Part shown: positions 1 to 8,134 of the stretch, piece by piece
Layout of the letters: each line of letters opens with the position of its first letter
Position numbering within the stretch: the first letter of the stretch is position 1
The notes under the pieces: model-generated
What the model was told of the DNA's origin: nothing
What the model saw: the letters and a program-made list of their open reading frames with translations, nothing else
Databases searched by the model: none
Made by a program: the position numbers and the translations under genes
Assembly (NCBI GenBank): GCA_013286315.1
Contig: JABDFX010000016.1
Location: 2,997 to 39,699 of the forward strand
Direction: 5' to 3'
DNA: 36,703 nt
DNA from: Bacteroidota bacterium
GTDB taxonomy: Bacteria; Bacteroidota; Bacteroidia; Chitinophagales; Chitinophagaceae

Positions 1-973
1 AAAAGTGAGGAAAAATCGCCTGATGGATAATCGGGATAATTTTTATCTCCTCACAGAAACATCCACTCAAGCCATCTTCCAGGAAATAAAAAAATTAAAC
101 CCGCAGGTTGTCATTGTCGATTCAATTCAGACATTGCAGTCATCTTATATCGAATCAACACCGGGTACCGTTTCACAAATCCGTGAATGCGCCGCAGAAT
201 TTCAACGCTATGCTAAAGAAACGGGAACACCTGTTTTTCTGATTGGTCATATTACCAAAGATGGAAATATTGCTGGTCCGAAAATTCTCGAACATATGGT
301 AGATACGGTATTGCAATTTGAAGGTGACCGCCACTATACCTATCGCATTCTGCGAACTTTAAAAAATCGTTTTGGCAGTACCGCGGAGCTAGGTATTTAT
401 GAAATGACAGATGAAGGAATGCAGGAAGTAAATAATCCAAGTGAGATCCTGATTACACAAAAAGAAGAACAACTTAGCGGAAGTGCAATCGCCGCAAGCA
501 TAGAAGGGCAGCGGCCTTTGCTGATCGAGGTGCAGGCCCTGGTAACTGCATCCGTTTATGGAACACCGCAAAGAACAGTAAGTGGTTTCGACCTTCGAAG
601 ACTGCAACTGTTGTTGGCAGTACTGGAAAAAAGAGGAGGTTTTCACTTTGGGATAAAAGATGTTTTTTTAAATATTGCAGGCGGTTTGAAAGTGGAAGAT
701 CCATCCATAGATCTGGCAGTGCTTTGCGCCTTATTAAGTTCATTCGAAGATGTTCCGCTTGCAGCTGATGCCTGCTTTGCGGGTGAAGTCGGATTGAATG
801 GAGAGATCCGTGCAGTAAATAGAATCGGTCAGCGAATAGCAGAAGCAGAGAAACTCGGATTTAGTAAAATACTCGTCTCAAAATACAATCAGAAGGGTTT
901 AAAAAATCATCCGCACCAGATAGAAGTGATATTAATGGGAAAGGTGGAAGAAGTTTACAAATATTTATTTTAG
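1..973 (+). CDS. radA: DNA repair protein RadA/Sms, C-terminal part (5' end outside window)
   Basis: RadA is a RecA-like ATPase that drives branch migration during recombinational repair. Only the C-terminal ~323 residues are here; the reading frame is open to base 1, so the zinc finger and Walker A lie upstream. Visible are a Walker-B-like strand (VVIVDSIQTL, near 109-138) and the family signature KNRFGS at 362-379, which separates RadA from RecA. From about 480 to the end comes the Lon-protease-like domain that forms the hexamer scaffold (ALVTASVYGTPQR, GLKVEDPSIDLAV, GEVGLNGEIRAV). The GTG at position 5 is an internal codon and not a start. comF follows after 27 bp in the same direction. 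Identity is very secure; the only uncertainty is the missing upstream part. Confidence 0.96.
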   Translation, partial: KVRKNRLMDNRDNFYLLTETSTQAIFQEIKKLNPQVVIVDSIQTLQSSYIESTPGTVSQIRECAAEFQRYAKETGTPVFLIGHITKDGNIAGPKILEHMVDTVLQFEGDRHYTYRILRTLKNRFGSTAELGIYEMTDEGMQEVNNPSEILITQKEEQLSGSAIAASIEGQRPLLIEVQALVTASVYGTPQRTVSGFDLRRLQLLLAVLEKRGGFHFGIKDVFLNIAGGLKVEDPSIDLAVLCALLSSFEDVPLAADACFAGEVGLNGEIRAVNRIGQRIAEAEKLGFSKILVSKYNQKGLKNHPHQIEVILMGKVEEVYKYLF

Positions 974-1000
974 AGGTTCGCGATTGGGGCACGATAACAG

Positions 1001-1705
1001 ATGACATCGCGTATATTCTTTTTTCAGTCAGTTTTGCATCTCCTTTTCCCACACACCTGTTGTGGATGTGGCAGTGACCTGCTTACAGAAAATATATTAT
1101 TTTGTATTCATTGCCAGTCATCTATGCCCATTACGCGCTTCGAATATTTTAAAGCAAATCCCATAGAGAAAATTTTTTGGGGTCGTGTGCAAGTTCATTC
1201 AGCGGCTGCTCATTTATACTTCACCGGCGGATCCCAGGTTCAGCATAGCCTTCATCTGCTTAAATACAAGGGAAGAAAAGAAATCGGTATATACTTTGGT
1301 CAACAGATGGGCGAATCATTAAAACATTCATCGCGTTTTAGCGATTGTGAAATTATTATTCCATTACCACTCTTTGCCTCGAGGGAAAAGAAGAGGGGAT
1401 ATAATCAGGCATCACTGATTGCAGACGGGATATCACAAAAATTAAAAATTCCGGTTATTAATGATGCCATTTCCCGCATAAAGAAAACTGAAACACAAAC
1501 ACATAAAAGCCGCATTCAGAGATGGAAAAATATGGAGTCGACCTTTGAAATCTGCGATCCCCGCAAAATTTCCGGAAAACATGTTTTGCTTGTTGACGAT
1601 GTTATTACTACCGGTGCCAGCCTGGAGGCATGCGCCCAGGTCCTTTTAGAGGGTCCGGATGTAAAAGTCAGTATCGCCTGTCTGGCACATACGGTATCTT
1701 CTTAA
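1001..1705 (+). CDS. comF: ComF family phosphoribosyltransferase-like protein
   Basis: This 234-residue protein has the two parts typical of ComF/GntX. An N-terminal cysteine cluster (C20, C21, C23, then C35 and C38) should bind zinc. A type I phosphoribosyltransferase domain carries the PRPP-loop signature VLLVDDVITTGAS at residues 195-207. In naturally competent bacteria ComF helps bring single-stranded DNA into the cytoplasm; in others its role is unclear, so competence here is only inferred. The adjacency to radA fits a DNA uptake/repair theme. The ATG at 1001 gives a normal family length. The stop codon at 1703-1705 is directly followed by a 7-bp repeat array. Confidence 0.93.
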   Translation: MTSRIFFFQSVLHLLFPHTCCGCGSDLLTENILFCIHCQSSMPITRFEYFKANPIEKIFWGRVQVHSAAAHLYFTGGSQVQHSLHLLKYKGRKEIGIYFGQQMGESLKHSSRFSDCEIIIPLPLFASREKKRGYNQASLIADGISQKLKIPVINDAISRIKKTETQTHKSRIQRWKNMESTFEICDPRKISGKHVLLVDDVITTGASLEACAQVLLEGPDVKVSIACLAHTVSS

Positions 1706-1858
1706 GCCTAAATCCGAAAGGGCAAAGCGTAAAGCCCCTTTTAGAAAAGAAGCCAGGATCAATTCTGTTTAAAATTATCAGAGAATCTCAAAAACAACAA
1801 AATTCAAGCTTTGACTTAAAAAGCTTTAACCTTTGCCCTTTCGGCTTTGGGCTTAAAG
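1706..1858 (+). repeat. Inverted pair of 4x7-bp degenerate arrays (heptad element 1)
   Basis: Left array: four heptads at 1706-1733, each ending in AAA (gcctAAA, tccgAAA, gggcAAA, gcgtAAA). Right array: TTT triplets at exact 7-bp steps (1825, 1832, 1839, 1846). The arms are inverted copies: 1701-1733 pairs with 1824-1856 at 29 of 33 positions, across a 90-bp spacer. The left arm begins at the comF stop codon and the right arm ends about 16 bp before the next start. It fills the whole gap between two co-directional genes. The function is unknown. Confidence 0.85.
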
Positions 1859-1860
1859 AG

Positions 1861-1868
1861 TATTTTTG
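1861..1868 (+). promoter_or_regulatory. Bacteroidota -7 box (TATTTTTG) directly before the lipoprotein start
   Basis: TATTTTTG matches TAnnTTTG exactly. Only five bases separate it from the ATG at 1874, so a transcript starting at the usual distance would be leaderless or nearly so. No clear TTTG at -33 with 19-bp spacing is present, because the heptad array occupies that position. Confidence 0.45.
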
Positions 1869-1873
1869 TTTAA

Positions 1874-3268
1874 ATGTTCAAATTCCTGCTCTTATCGGTT
1901 TTGGCCGGCGGTCTGATGATTTCCTGTCAAAAGCAATCAAATCAAAACGGGAACGCCCGTCTTTTTCTTTCCGCCGACACAGTTAGTTTTGACACCGTTT
2001 TTGCCGCTACAGCCACTGTAACACAGCAGGTTAAGTTGATAAATAACAATGACTTCGGATTAGCCATCAACTCTATCATCCTGGCCGGTGGGTCCGCGTC
2101 CCCCTTTATTATAAATATTGACGGGAGTCCGGGGCCCGAAGTGACCAACCTAAATATACCAGCCAACGACAGCCTTATCATATTCGTTACAGTCTATATC
2201 CGTGCAGGATCAGGACCCGTCCCGTTTCGTTTGGAAGACAGTATACGGATCAGTTATAATGGCAAAGAACAGTTTGTACAGCTAACCGCCTGGGGCCAAA
2301 ATGCACATTTTCTAAAAAACATGGTGATTCAACATGATACTGTCTGGCCCAACGACCTTCCGTATGTGATTTATGGTAGTCTGACAGTTGACAGTAACGC
2401 GACCCTCACCATACAACCCGGAACACATATATATGTGCACGCAGATGCCCCTATATATGTAGATGGAAGTCTGAAAGTATTGGGTGATTCACTTAATAGC
2501 CAGCGGGTTTATTTTACCGGCGACAGGCTGGATCTTCCATATGCCAGTTATCCGGGCTCCTGGCCCGGTATTTTTTTCAGGCAAAACAGCAGGGATAATG
2601 TAATGAATTATACCGTGCTTCAAAACGGAAACCAGACCCTGGTTTCGGAAGGCCTTAGTACTGATTTGAATCCTAAACTTTCATTAAACCAATGTATCAT
2701 CAATAATTCGCTGGCTGAGGGCATTCTGGCAGTGCAGTCCAGCATTCAAGCTATTAATTGTCTGGTGAGTAACTGTGGACAAAATATCGTCATTGGATTG
2801 GGGGGCGTGTATCAGTTTGAGTATTGCACGGTAGCCTCATTTTCAACAAGCCTGCTTTTTCATCAACAACCTGTGCTGACTGTTTCGAATTCCGGTTTAA
2901 ATGGCAGCCAGATCGTAACCGCCGATCTGAATGCAGGATTTATCAATTGTATTTTCTGGGGAAGTGAAGGCGTTCCGGATGAGGCAGTAATACAAAAGCA
3001 GGGAAGCAATACATTTAAAGTCCTGTTCGATCATTCTATCCTCAAACAGCAAAACTATCCGGCCAATATTGATAGCAATTCATTATGGCTAAATACAGAT
3101 CCGCTATTTATAGCAACCGGAATCCCCCCGAATAATGAATATAATTTCCAGTTGCAAGCGGCTTCACCTGCCGTGGACAGGGGTGTCAATTCCGGAATCA
3201 TCATCGACCTGAATGGTGATCCAAGACCAGCAAATCTCAGCGACCTCGGTTGTTATGAGCGGCAGTGA
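1874..3268 (+). CDS. Secreted lipoprotein with right-handed beta-helix (pectate-lyase-like fold)
   Basis: This 464-residue protein starts with a lipoprotein signal (MFKFLLLSVLAGGLMISC), with the lipid-modified cysteine probably C18, so it should be anchored in the envelope. Residues ~20-150 look like a beta-sandwich of the kind common in secreted Bacteroidota proteins (SADTVSFDTVFA, VTQQVKLINNN). From ~150 on, short repeated strands (LTVDSNATLTIQPGTHIYVH, VDGSLKVLGDS) and an ending of the form SPAVDRGVN..IDLNGDPR are typical of right-handed parallel beta-helix proteins. No catalytic residues could be assigned, so polysaccharide binding or cleavage is only a possibility. The ATG at 1874 is chosen because the signal peptide begins there. 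Confidence 0.85.
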   Translation: MFKFLLLSVLAGGLMISCQKQSNQNGNARLFLSADTVSFDTVFAATATVTQQVKLINNNDFGLAINSIILAGGSASPFIINIDGSPGPEVTNLNIPANDSLIIFVTVYIRAGSGPVPFRLEDSIRISYNGKEQFVQLTAWGQNAHFLKNMVIQHDTVWPNDLPYVIYGSLTVDSNATLTIQPGTHIYVHADAPIYVDGSLKVLGDSLNSQRVYFTGDRLDLPYASYPGSWPGIFFRQNSRDNVMNYTVLQNGNQTLVSEGLSTDLNPKLSLNQCIINNSLAEGILAVQSSIQAINCLVSNCGQNIVIGLGGVYQFEYCTVASFSTSLLFHQQPVLTVSNSGLNGSQIVTADLNAGFINCIFWGSEGVPDEAVIQKQGSNTFKVLFDHSILKQQNYPANIDSNSLWLNTDPLFIATGIPPNNEYNFQLQAASPAVDRGVNSGIIIDLNGDPRPANLSDLGCYERQ

Positions 3269-3286
3269 TTACTCCCCCGATTCTCT

Positions 3287-3294
3287 TAACTTTG
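3287..3294 (+). promoter_or_regulatory. Candidate -7 box (TAACTTTG) for the glutathione peroxidase gene
   Basis: TAACTTTG matches TAnnTTTG. It lies 36 bp before the ATG at 3331, in the 62-bp gap after the lipoprotein gene. No matching -33 TTTG is seen, so confidence is moderate. Confidence 0.45.
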
Positions 3295-3330
3295 ATAGTG
3301 AAACATTGATTATAAAATAAAATATATTTT

Positions 3331-3852
3331 ATGTTAAGATTGTTGTTCATTCCAATTCTGTTTATGATACACTCAAGTGTAAGTGTGTATGATTTTAAAG
3401 TGCCAGCGCTGGATGGCGGTACCATTGACCTGTCAACATACAAAGGGAAAAAATTACTGATCGTAAATACGGCTTCCAAATGCGGTTTTACACCCCAGTA
3501 CGCTGACCTTGAAAAATTGTATGATAAGTATAAAGGCAAACTGGTAATTGTTGGATTCCCGGCCAATGATTTTGGTGGACAGGAACCGGCTACAAATTCT
3601 GAAATCAGTGAGTTTTGTAAGAAGAATTATGGCGTAACATTTCCGCTTGCTGCAAAATCTGATGTAGTGGGTGAAAATACATCCCCCTTATTCAAATATC
3701 TGACGGAAGAAGCCATTAAATTGGGCACACCGGCTCCGGTTATCAAATGGAATTTCACAAAATTCCTGATTGATGAAAACGGAAAACTCATTGGGGTTTA
3801 TAATAGCAAGATCACTCCTATGAGTGACGAAATCACGTCTCACCTCAACTAA
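3331..3852 (+). CDS. Glutathione peroxidase family thiol peroxidase
   Basis: The 173-residue protein reduces peroxides, probably with thioredoxin as electron donor, as known for most bacterial members. The peroxidatic cysteine is C51 in NTASKCGFTPQ. Q84 in FGGQEP and the W-N pair of KWNFTKFL supply the rest of the catalytic tetrad. C96 in EFCKKNYGVTFP is the likely partner cysteine. The usual FPCNQF motif reads FPANDF here, so the cysteine at that place is absent. A hydrophobic N-terminal segment (residues 1-19) suggests export to the periplasm or membrane attachment. The holB-like gene follows after 14 bp. Confidence 0.93.
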   Translation: MLRLLFIPILFMIHSSVSVYDFKVPALDGGTIDLSTYKGKKLLIVNTASKCGFTPQYADLEKLYDKYKGKLVIVGFPANDFGGQEPATNSEISEFCKKNYGVTFPLAAKSDVVGENTSPLFKYLTEEAIKLGTPAPVIKWNFTKFLIDENGKLIGVYNSKITPMSDEITSHLN

Positions 3853-3866
3853 TTCTGGCTAACGGG

Positions 3867-5027
3867 ATGTTATTTAGTCAGGTTATCGGTCAGCAGGAAA
3901 TCAAAGCAAAGCTTCGCAACCTCGTTGAGCATAACAGGTTGAGTCATGCATTGCTGCTGAATGCACCGGAAGGTGCAGGCGGCCTGCCATTGGCATTGGC
4001 TTTTGCTCAATATATCGTTTGTGATAGGGTATCCGGTGTTGATGCAGGTAATCCATTTCCTGCAGAAAGCTGTAATGAATGCCCTTCCTGTCAGAAGGCT
4101 GCGCGGTTAATTCATCCTGATATACATTATGTATTTCCCGTTGTTTCGCGTAAACCGGGCGACAAACCGGTGAGTGCAGATTATATTACCGAATGGCGCG
4201 AATTCATTTCGCTCTATCCTTACGGAACCATTTTCGACTGGCTGTTACAGATCAATGCAGATAATAAACAGGGGAACATTTCCGCCCATGAGTGCAATGA
4301 GATCAACCGTACACTCAGTTTGAAAAGTTTTGAAAGCGGATATAAGATACTCATCATGTGGATGCCGGAATACCTCGGCGATCAGGGAAACAAATTGCTG
4401 AAACTGATTGAGGAACCGCCCCCGGATACGCTTTTCATACTGGTAACTGAAAATGAAGCCCAGATTCTTCCCACCATACTTTCACGGGTGCAAATCATAC
4501 GGCTGCCCAGACCCCAGGTAACCGAAATCCAGGAGGCATTGGTATCCCGGGCAGGTGTACAACCCGAACAGGCCAGACAACTGGCCGCAGTGAGCGAACA
4601 GAATTACCGGGAAGCACTCAGACAATTGCAACATGGACAAGACGACTGGCAGTCGCTATTACGGGAATGGTTAAACGCTGTTCTACGATCAGGACCTGTG
4701 GCTCAGGTAAAATGGGTGGAAGAAATAGCCAAAACGGGCCGCGAAAAACAGAAACAATTTCTGCAGTATTTTAGTCACCTGTTGGAACAGGCCGTCAGGC
4801 TGCGTATGTCGGATGCCGCATCGGCAGATCTGCCGGATTCTGAAAGGGATTTTGCACTGAGACTAAATAAGATCACTGACCTGTCAGCCCAGAGGTCCAT
4901 AGCAGAAGAAGTTAATAAATCGATTTATTACATTGAACGCAACGCACACGCTAAAATGCTTTTTCATGCGTTGACTATTCGTCTCTATCATATCCTGGCA
5001 AACCGGGAAGAGGCGGTAGTGACTTAG
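3867..5027 (+). CDS. holB: DNA polymerase III subunit delta prime (clamp loader)
   Basis: Delta prime is the stator subunit of the clamp loader, which places the sliding clamp on DNA. The 386-residue protein opens with the typical FSQVIGQQEIKAKL and SHALLLNAPEGAG. The P-loop is degenerate (APEGAGGLPLALA, no lysine), as is usual for this non-hydrolysing subunit. A zinc module is visible as C52, C69, C72 and C75 (SCNECPSCQKAARLIHPD). LLKLIEEPPPDTLFILVTE and LSRVQIIRLPRP are conserved AAA+ segments. The C-terminal third is divergent. A PSP1/RicT gene follows directly, an arrangement I recall from other Bacteroidota. Confidence 0.92.
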   Translation: MLFSQVIGQQEIKAKLRNLVEHNRLSHALLLNAPEGAGGLPLALAFAQYIVCDRVSGVDAGNPFPAESCNECPSCQKAARLIHPDIHYVFPVVSRKPGDKPVSADYITEWREFISLYPYGTIFDWLLQINADNKQGNISAHECNEINRTLSLKSFESGYKILIMWMPEYLGDQGNKLLKLIEEPPPDTLFILVTENEAQILPTILSRVQIIRLPRPQVTEIQEALVSRAGVQPEQARQLAAVSEQNYREALRQLQHGQDDWQSLLREWLNAVLRSGPVAQVKWVEEIAKTGREKQKQFLQYFSHLLEQAVRLRMSDAASADLPDSERDFALRLNKITDLSAQRSIAEEVNKSIYYIERNAHAKMLFHALTIRLYHILANREEAVVT

Positions 5028-5034
5028 AAAGGAG

Positions 5035-5042
5035 TATATTTG
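5035..5042 (+). promoter_or_regulatory. Candidate -7 box (TATATTTG) for the ricT-like gene
   Basis: TATATTTG fits TAnnTTTG exactly and lies just after the delta prime stop codon. It argues that the true start of the next gene is the ATG at 5070, since the TTG codon at 5040 lies inside the box. No -33 TTTG is visible. Confidence 0.45.
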
Positions 5043-5069
5043 TCAACTTGCTGGTTAATATATACATAT

Positions 5070-6377
5070 ATGGGATGTTCTAATTGTGGCACTGCCGATG
5101 GCAAGCCAGGAGGATGCCAAAGCCATGGAAGCTGCGGATCCGGAAGTTGTAATAGAATGAATGTATATGACTGGCTCTCAAACCTGCCGATTCATGATCC
5201 CGCTACAGAATGCCGGGTTATGGAGATAAGTTTCAGTCAGGGAAGTCGTAAAGATTTTTTTCGCAATACAACTACACAGATTTTTGAAAAAGGTGAGATG
5301 GTGAGCGTAGAAGGTGTAAGTGGTTTTGATGTTGGCGAAGTAAGTATGACGGGAGAGTTAGTCAGAATACAGATGAAAAAGAAGTCGGTTGAAGAGTTTC
5401 ATCCGGACATGAAAAAAGTGCTTCGTCGCGCATCGGATCGTGATCTGGACCTGCTCAAGCAAAACAAAGCCCGTGAAAAGGAGGCTGTGATCCGTTCGCG
5501 CGCCATTTCGCGCCAGTTAAAACTGGACATGAAAGTGTCGCAGGTGGAAATTCAGGCCGATGGCCGCAAAGCGACCTTCTATTATATTGCTGACGACCGG
5601 GTAGATTTCAGGGAACTTATAAAAATTTTCGCGTCAGAATTCCGGGTAAAAGTAGAAATGCGTCAGATCGGCGCAAGGCAGGAAGCCGGAAAAGTAGGTG
5701 GCATCGGCAGTTGCGGGCGTGAACTCTGTTGTTCAACCTGGCTTACTGATTTTAAATCTGTAAATACCACTGCAGCCCGTTACCAGAACCTTTCAATCAA
5801 TCAAAGTAAACTCAGCGGTCAGTGCGGCAGGTTAAAATGCTGCCTGAACTACGAACTGGATACTTATCTCGATGCACTGCAACAGTTTCCAGATAATGCC
5901 GACACTTTGCAAGTCGCAAAAGGTACGGCCCTGCTGGTTAAAAAGGATATTTTCAAATACCTGATGTGGTACGTGTTACCTGACAGCAATAAGCAATACC
6001 CGCTGCTGATCGAGAGGGTCAAGCAAATAAAAAATCTCAACAAGCAGAATATTATTCCGGATGATCTGGGCGCTGTTGAAGCAACCGGTAAACCAAAAGA
6101 AGAACTGGTGAACGTTGATCTGACTGGACAATTCAGTTTGAAAACGCTGGATAGTGCAGACAAGAAAAAAAGACACAACCGGCCCGGACCCCCTCAGCAG
6201 AGAAGGGATAACAAACCTCCGCAACAACAACGAGATAACAGGCCAGCACAACAACAGAAAGATAACAGACCCCCTCAACAATCAAAAGACAACAGACCAC
6301 CACAACAACAAAGAGACAACAGGCCGCCGTCTCCACCGAGAGAAAACAGACCGCCGCCTCCTATTAAGAAACCATAA
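5070..6377 (+). CDS. ricT: PSP1-domain protein, RicT (YaaT)-like, with repetitive Pro/Gln tail
   Basis: The PSP1 domain with the cysteine set GSCGRELCCSTW and GQCGRLKCCLNYE (about residues 210-260) identifies a RicT/YaaT-type protein. In Bacillus subtilis RicT works with RicA and RicF in an Fe-S complex that promotes mRNA maturation by RNase Y; the role in Bacteroidota is not established. The N-terminus is also rich in Cys and Gly (MGCSNCGTADG, GSCGSGSCN), which may be a second metal-binding segment. The last ~65 residues form five imperfect 9-residue repeats around (R/K)DN(R/K)PPQQ, followed by KKP; such a tail is probably disordered and RNA- or protein-binding. The start is the ATG at 5070. 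The hydrolase gene begins 3 bp after the stop. Confidence 0.88.
   Translation: MGCSNCGTADGKPGGCQSHGSCGSGSCNRMNVYDWLSNLPIHDPATECRVMEISFSQGSRKDFFRNTTTQIFEKGEMVSVEGVSGFDVGEVSMTGELVRIQMKKKSVEEFHPDMKKVLRRASDRDLDLLKQNKAREKEAVIRSRAISRQLKLDMKVSQVEIQADGRKATFYYIADDRVDFRELIKIFASEFRVKVEMRQIGARQEAGKVGGIGSCGRELCCSTWLTDFKSVNTTAARYQNLSINQSKLSGQCGRLKCCLNYELDTYLDALQQFPDNADTLQVAKGTALLVKKDIFKYLMWYVLPDSNKQYPLLIERVKQIKNLNKQNIIPDDLGAVEATGKPKEELVNVDLTGQFSLKTLDSADKKKRHNRPGPPQQRRDNKPPQQQRDNRPAQQQKDNRPPQQSKDNRPPQQQRDNRPPSPPRENRPPPPIKKP
6199..6366 (+). repeat. 27-bp imperfect coding repeats (9-residue units) in the ricT-like gene
   Basis: Units of the form RDN-K/R-PPQQ-Q/S recur every 27 bp: RRDNKPPQQ, QRDNRPAQQ, QKDNRPPQQ, SKDNRPPQQ, QRDNRPPSP, then a more diverged PRENRPPPP. 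The copies share the RDNRPP core at DNA level, so copy number could change by slippage. Confidence 0.8.
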
Positions 6378-6380
6378 ACC

Positions 6381-7235
6381 ATGAAAGGCTTTAAGAAGAA
6401 AATGCTACTGCTTTCCGGATTATTCCTGACGAGCTGGCTTCTCTTAGCCCAAAGCTGTATGAGTTTTCGTAAATCGGATGCGGATGCAAAAACCGAATTT
6501 GCGAAAGACCATGTAACACTGCGCACTGCAACCATGGAAGTGGAAGGAAGGCATATACATTATGCCATGACGGGCAGCGATTCCTTACCCACTCTTTTTT
6601 TTGTTCATGGTTCCCCCGGAAGCTGGGATGCTTTTGCAGAATACATGAAAGATTCATTGCTGCTGCAAAAATTCAGAATGGTATCCGTTGACCGTCCGGG
6701 TTTCGGATTCAGTGATTATGGTCAGCCACAACATCTCGATGTACAATCTTTTTGGATCAGCAGACTTTTCTATCTGCTGGCCAATCATAAACCCATGTAC
6801 CTGGCCGGACATTCATTAGGAGGTCCGATGGTCATAAAATTGGCAGCCGACAATCCGCAGACTTTTTCCGGAATCGTTGTCATTTCCGGATCCATAGATC
6901 CCAAGGAAGAAAAACCAGAGAAATGGAGGCCATGGTTGTATAAAACCCCTTTAAATTATTTGGTTCCCGGCGCGATGCGGCCTTCCAATGAAGAATTGTG
7001 GTATCTGAAGAAAGATCTTGTACAGCTCGAAAAAGATTTTCCCAAAATAACCTGTCCGGTTTATTTTATTCACGGGGCTATGGACACCTGGGTGCCACCG
7101 GGTAATGTAGAATATGGTAAAAGAATGTTGGTGAATGCACCTCTTGTGGATGTAACATTGATCCCGGGTGCCAATCACTTTATTCCCTGGTCAAAATTCA
7201 CGGAAATCAGAACCGTATTGTTAAAATTGCATTAA
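6381..7235 (+). CDS. Alpha/beta-hydrolase fold lipoprotein
   Basis: The 284-residue enzyme has a complete alpha/beta-hydrolase core. The HGSPGSWDAF segment forms the oxyanion loop (HG at 76-77). The nucleophile is S145 in AGHSLGG, the acid is D235 in GAMDTWVPP and the base is H266 in GANHFIPW. An N-terminal signal with a possible lipobox (LLAQSC, C26) suggests an exported, lipid-anchored hydrolase. The substrate cannot be read from the sequence; esterase, lipase or haloalkane-dehalogenase-like activity are all possible. It starts 3 bp after the ricT-like gene and is probably co-transcribed with it. Confidence 0.9.
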   Translation: MKGFKKKMLLLSGLFLTSWLLLAQSCMSFRKSDADAKTEFAKDHVTLRTATMEVEGRHIHYAMTGSDSLPTLFFVHGSPGSWDAFAEYMKDSLLLQKFRMVSVDRPGFGFSDYGQPQHLDVQSFWISRLFYLLANHKPMYLAGHSLGGPMVIKLAADNPQTFSGIVVISGSIDPKEEKPEKWRPWLYKTPLNYLVPGAMRPSNEELWYLKKDLVQLEKDFPKITCPVYFIHGAMDTWVPPGNVEYGKRMLVNAPLVDVTLIPGANHFIPWSKFTEIRTVLLKLH

Positions 7236-7281
7236 GTAATGAAAGCACAAAGAACCCCTTTACAATACATTTCCTTTTTAC

Positions 7282-7289
7282 TAAATTGC
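7282..7289 (+). promoter_or_regulatory. Possible variant -7 box (TAAATTGC) before the Bax-inhibitor-like gene
   Basis: TAAATTGC looks like the usual box with one T missing. A TTTA lies exactly 19 bp upstream (7259-7262), close to the -33 TTTG. The same octamer family (TAnnTTGC) recurs at 16776, 18416 and 36040, each ahead of a gene start. Confidence 0.3.
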
Positions 7290-7309
7290 AAGTCCTAAAC
7301 ATATAAACT

Positions 7310-8059
7310 ATGGCTATTTTCAAATCCGGTAATCCTGCGATGAATGTTTTCCAGAATACGATTACCATACCCGGCTCAGGCGTGATGACTGAAAGGGGTA
7401 CGCTGAATAAGTTTTTCATGCTGTTTTTACTCGTCATGGCATCTGCCTCCTTAACCTGGAAGGCATTCTACGATGGGGTGGACGTTATGCCCTATACCAT
7501 AGGTGGCGCCATACTCGGATTTATCACCGCAATGGTCGTCATCTTCAAAAAAGAATGGGCTGCCTATCTGACTCCGGTGTACGCTTTATTTGAAGGTGTA
7601 TTCCTCGGTGGCATTTCTGCGATCTATAATAATGTATTTGCGAAAACTGCACCAGGAATAGTAACGCAGGCTGTGCTTTTGACTTTTGGCGCCGTGATTG
7701 CGATGTATATGTTATATCGCTTCAGAATTATTAAAGTAACAGAACAATTCCGGTCCATCATTTTTATAGCAACGGCCGGCATCGCGATTTTTTATCTGCT
7801 GGCGATCGTGTTACGCTTGTTTCATGTGGATATCGCATTCATTCATGAAGGATCCACGCTGGGTATTGTGTTCTCATTGTTTGTGGTGTGCATTGCCGCA
7901 TTAAACCTCCTGCTTGATTTTGATATGATTGAAAAAGGTGTTGCCGCGGGCGCACCAAAATATATGGAGTGGTATGGAGCTTTCGGATTATTGGTCACCA
8001 TTGTATGGCTTTATCTCGAAATTCTTCGTTTGTTATCCAAGCTCGCAAACAGGAAGTAA
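7310..8059 (+). CDS. Bax inhibitor-1/YccA-like membrane protein
   Basis: This 249-residue integral membrane protein has about seven hydrophobic helices after a ~30-residue cytosolic head. Segments such as YALFEGVFLGGISAIY and the end LDFDMIEKGVAAGAPKYMEWYGAFGLLVTIVWLYLEILRLL are characteristic of the bacterial Bax-inhibitor-like family. Related proteins conduct calcium or protons; the function in Bacteroidota is not known. The acidic residues in LDFDMIE and YLEIL match the conserved in-membrane acidic sites of the family. The gene stands alone, 74 bp after the hydrolase, and ends at a strong terminator. Confidence 0.9.
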   Translation: MAIFKSGNPAMNVFQNTITIPGSGVMTERGTLNKFFMLFLLVMASASLTWKAFYDGVDVMPYTIGGAILGFITAMVVIFKKEWAAYLTPVYALFEGVFLGGISAIYNNVFAKTAPGIVTQAVLLTFGAVIAMYMLYRFRIIKVTEQFRSIIFIATAGIAIFYLLAIVLRLFHVDIAFIHEGSTLGIVFSLFVVCIAALNLLLDFDMIEKGVAAGAPKYMEWYGAFGLLVTIVWLYLEILRLLSKLANRK

Positions 8060-8087
8060 TTGTTCCAGTCGGGCAATAAAAAAAACT

Positions 8088-8134
8088 AAGCCCTGAAAGT
8101 TATCTGGATTCAAACTTTCGGGGCTTTTTTATTT
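8088..8134. terminator. Bidirectional intrinsic terminator between convergent genes
   Basis: Stem arms aagccctgaaagtt (8088-8101) and aactttcggggctt (8113-8126) pair with one mismatch around an 11-nt loop and are followed by a T run. The opposite strand also has a T-rich tract (A run at 8077-8085), so it can serve the AIM24-family gene too. A partial copy of the right arm, ttcggggcttttt, recurs at 8169-8181. Confidence 0.88.

Noticed and set aside
1630-1986. Open frame of 118 codons across the comF end and heptad element 1
   Set aside because: It overlaps comF and the lipoprotein gene in another frame. Its apparent coding potential comes from the 7-bp repeats, which keep frames open; no family features are visible.
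5040-5069. Upstream TTG start for the ricT-like gene
   Set aside because: It lies in the -7 box and adds ten residues that do not match the family start; the ATG at 5070 begins the Cys-rich head.
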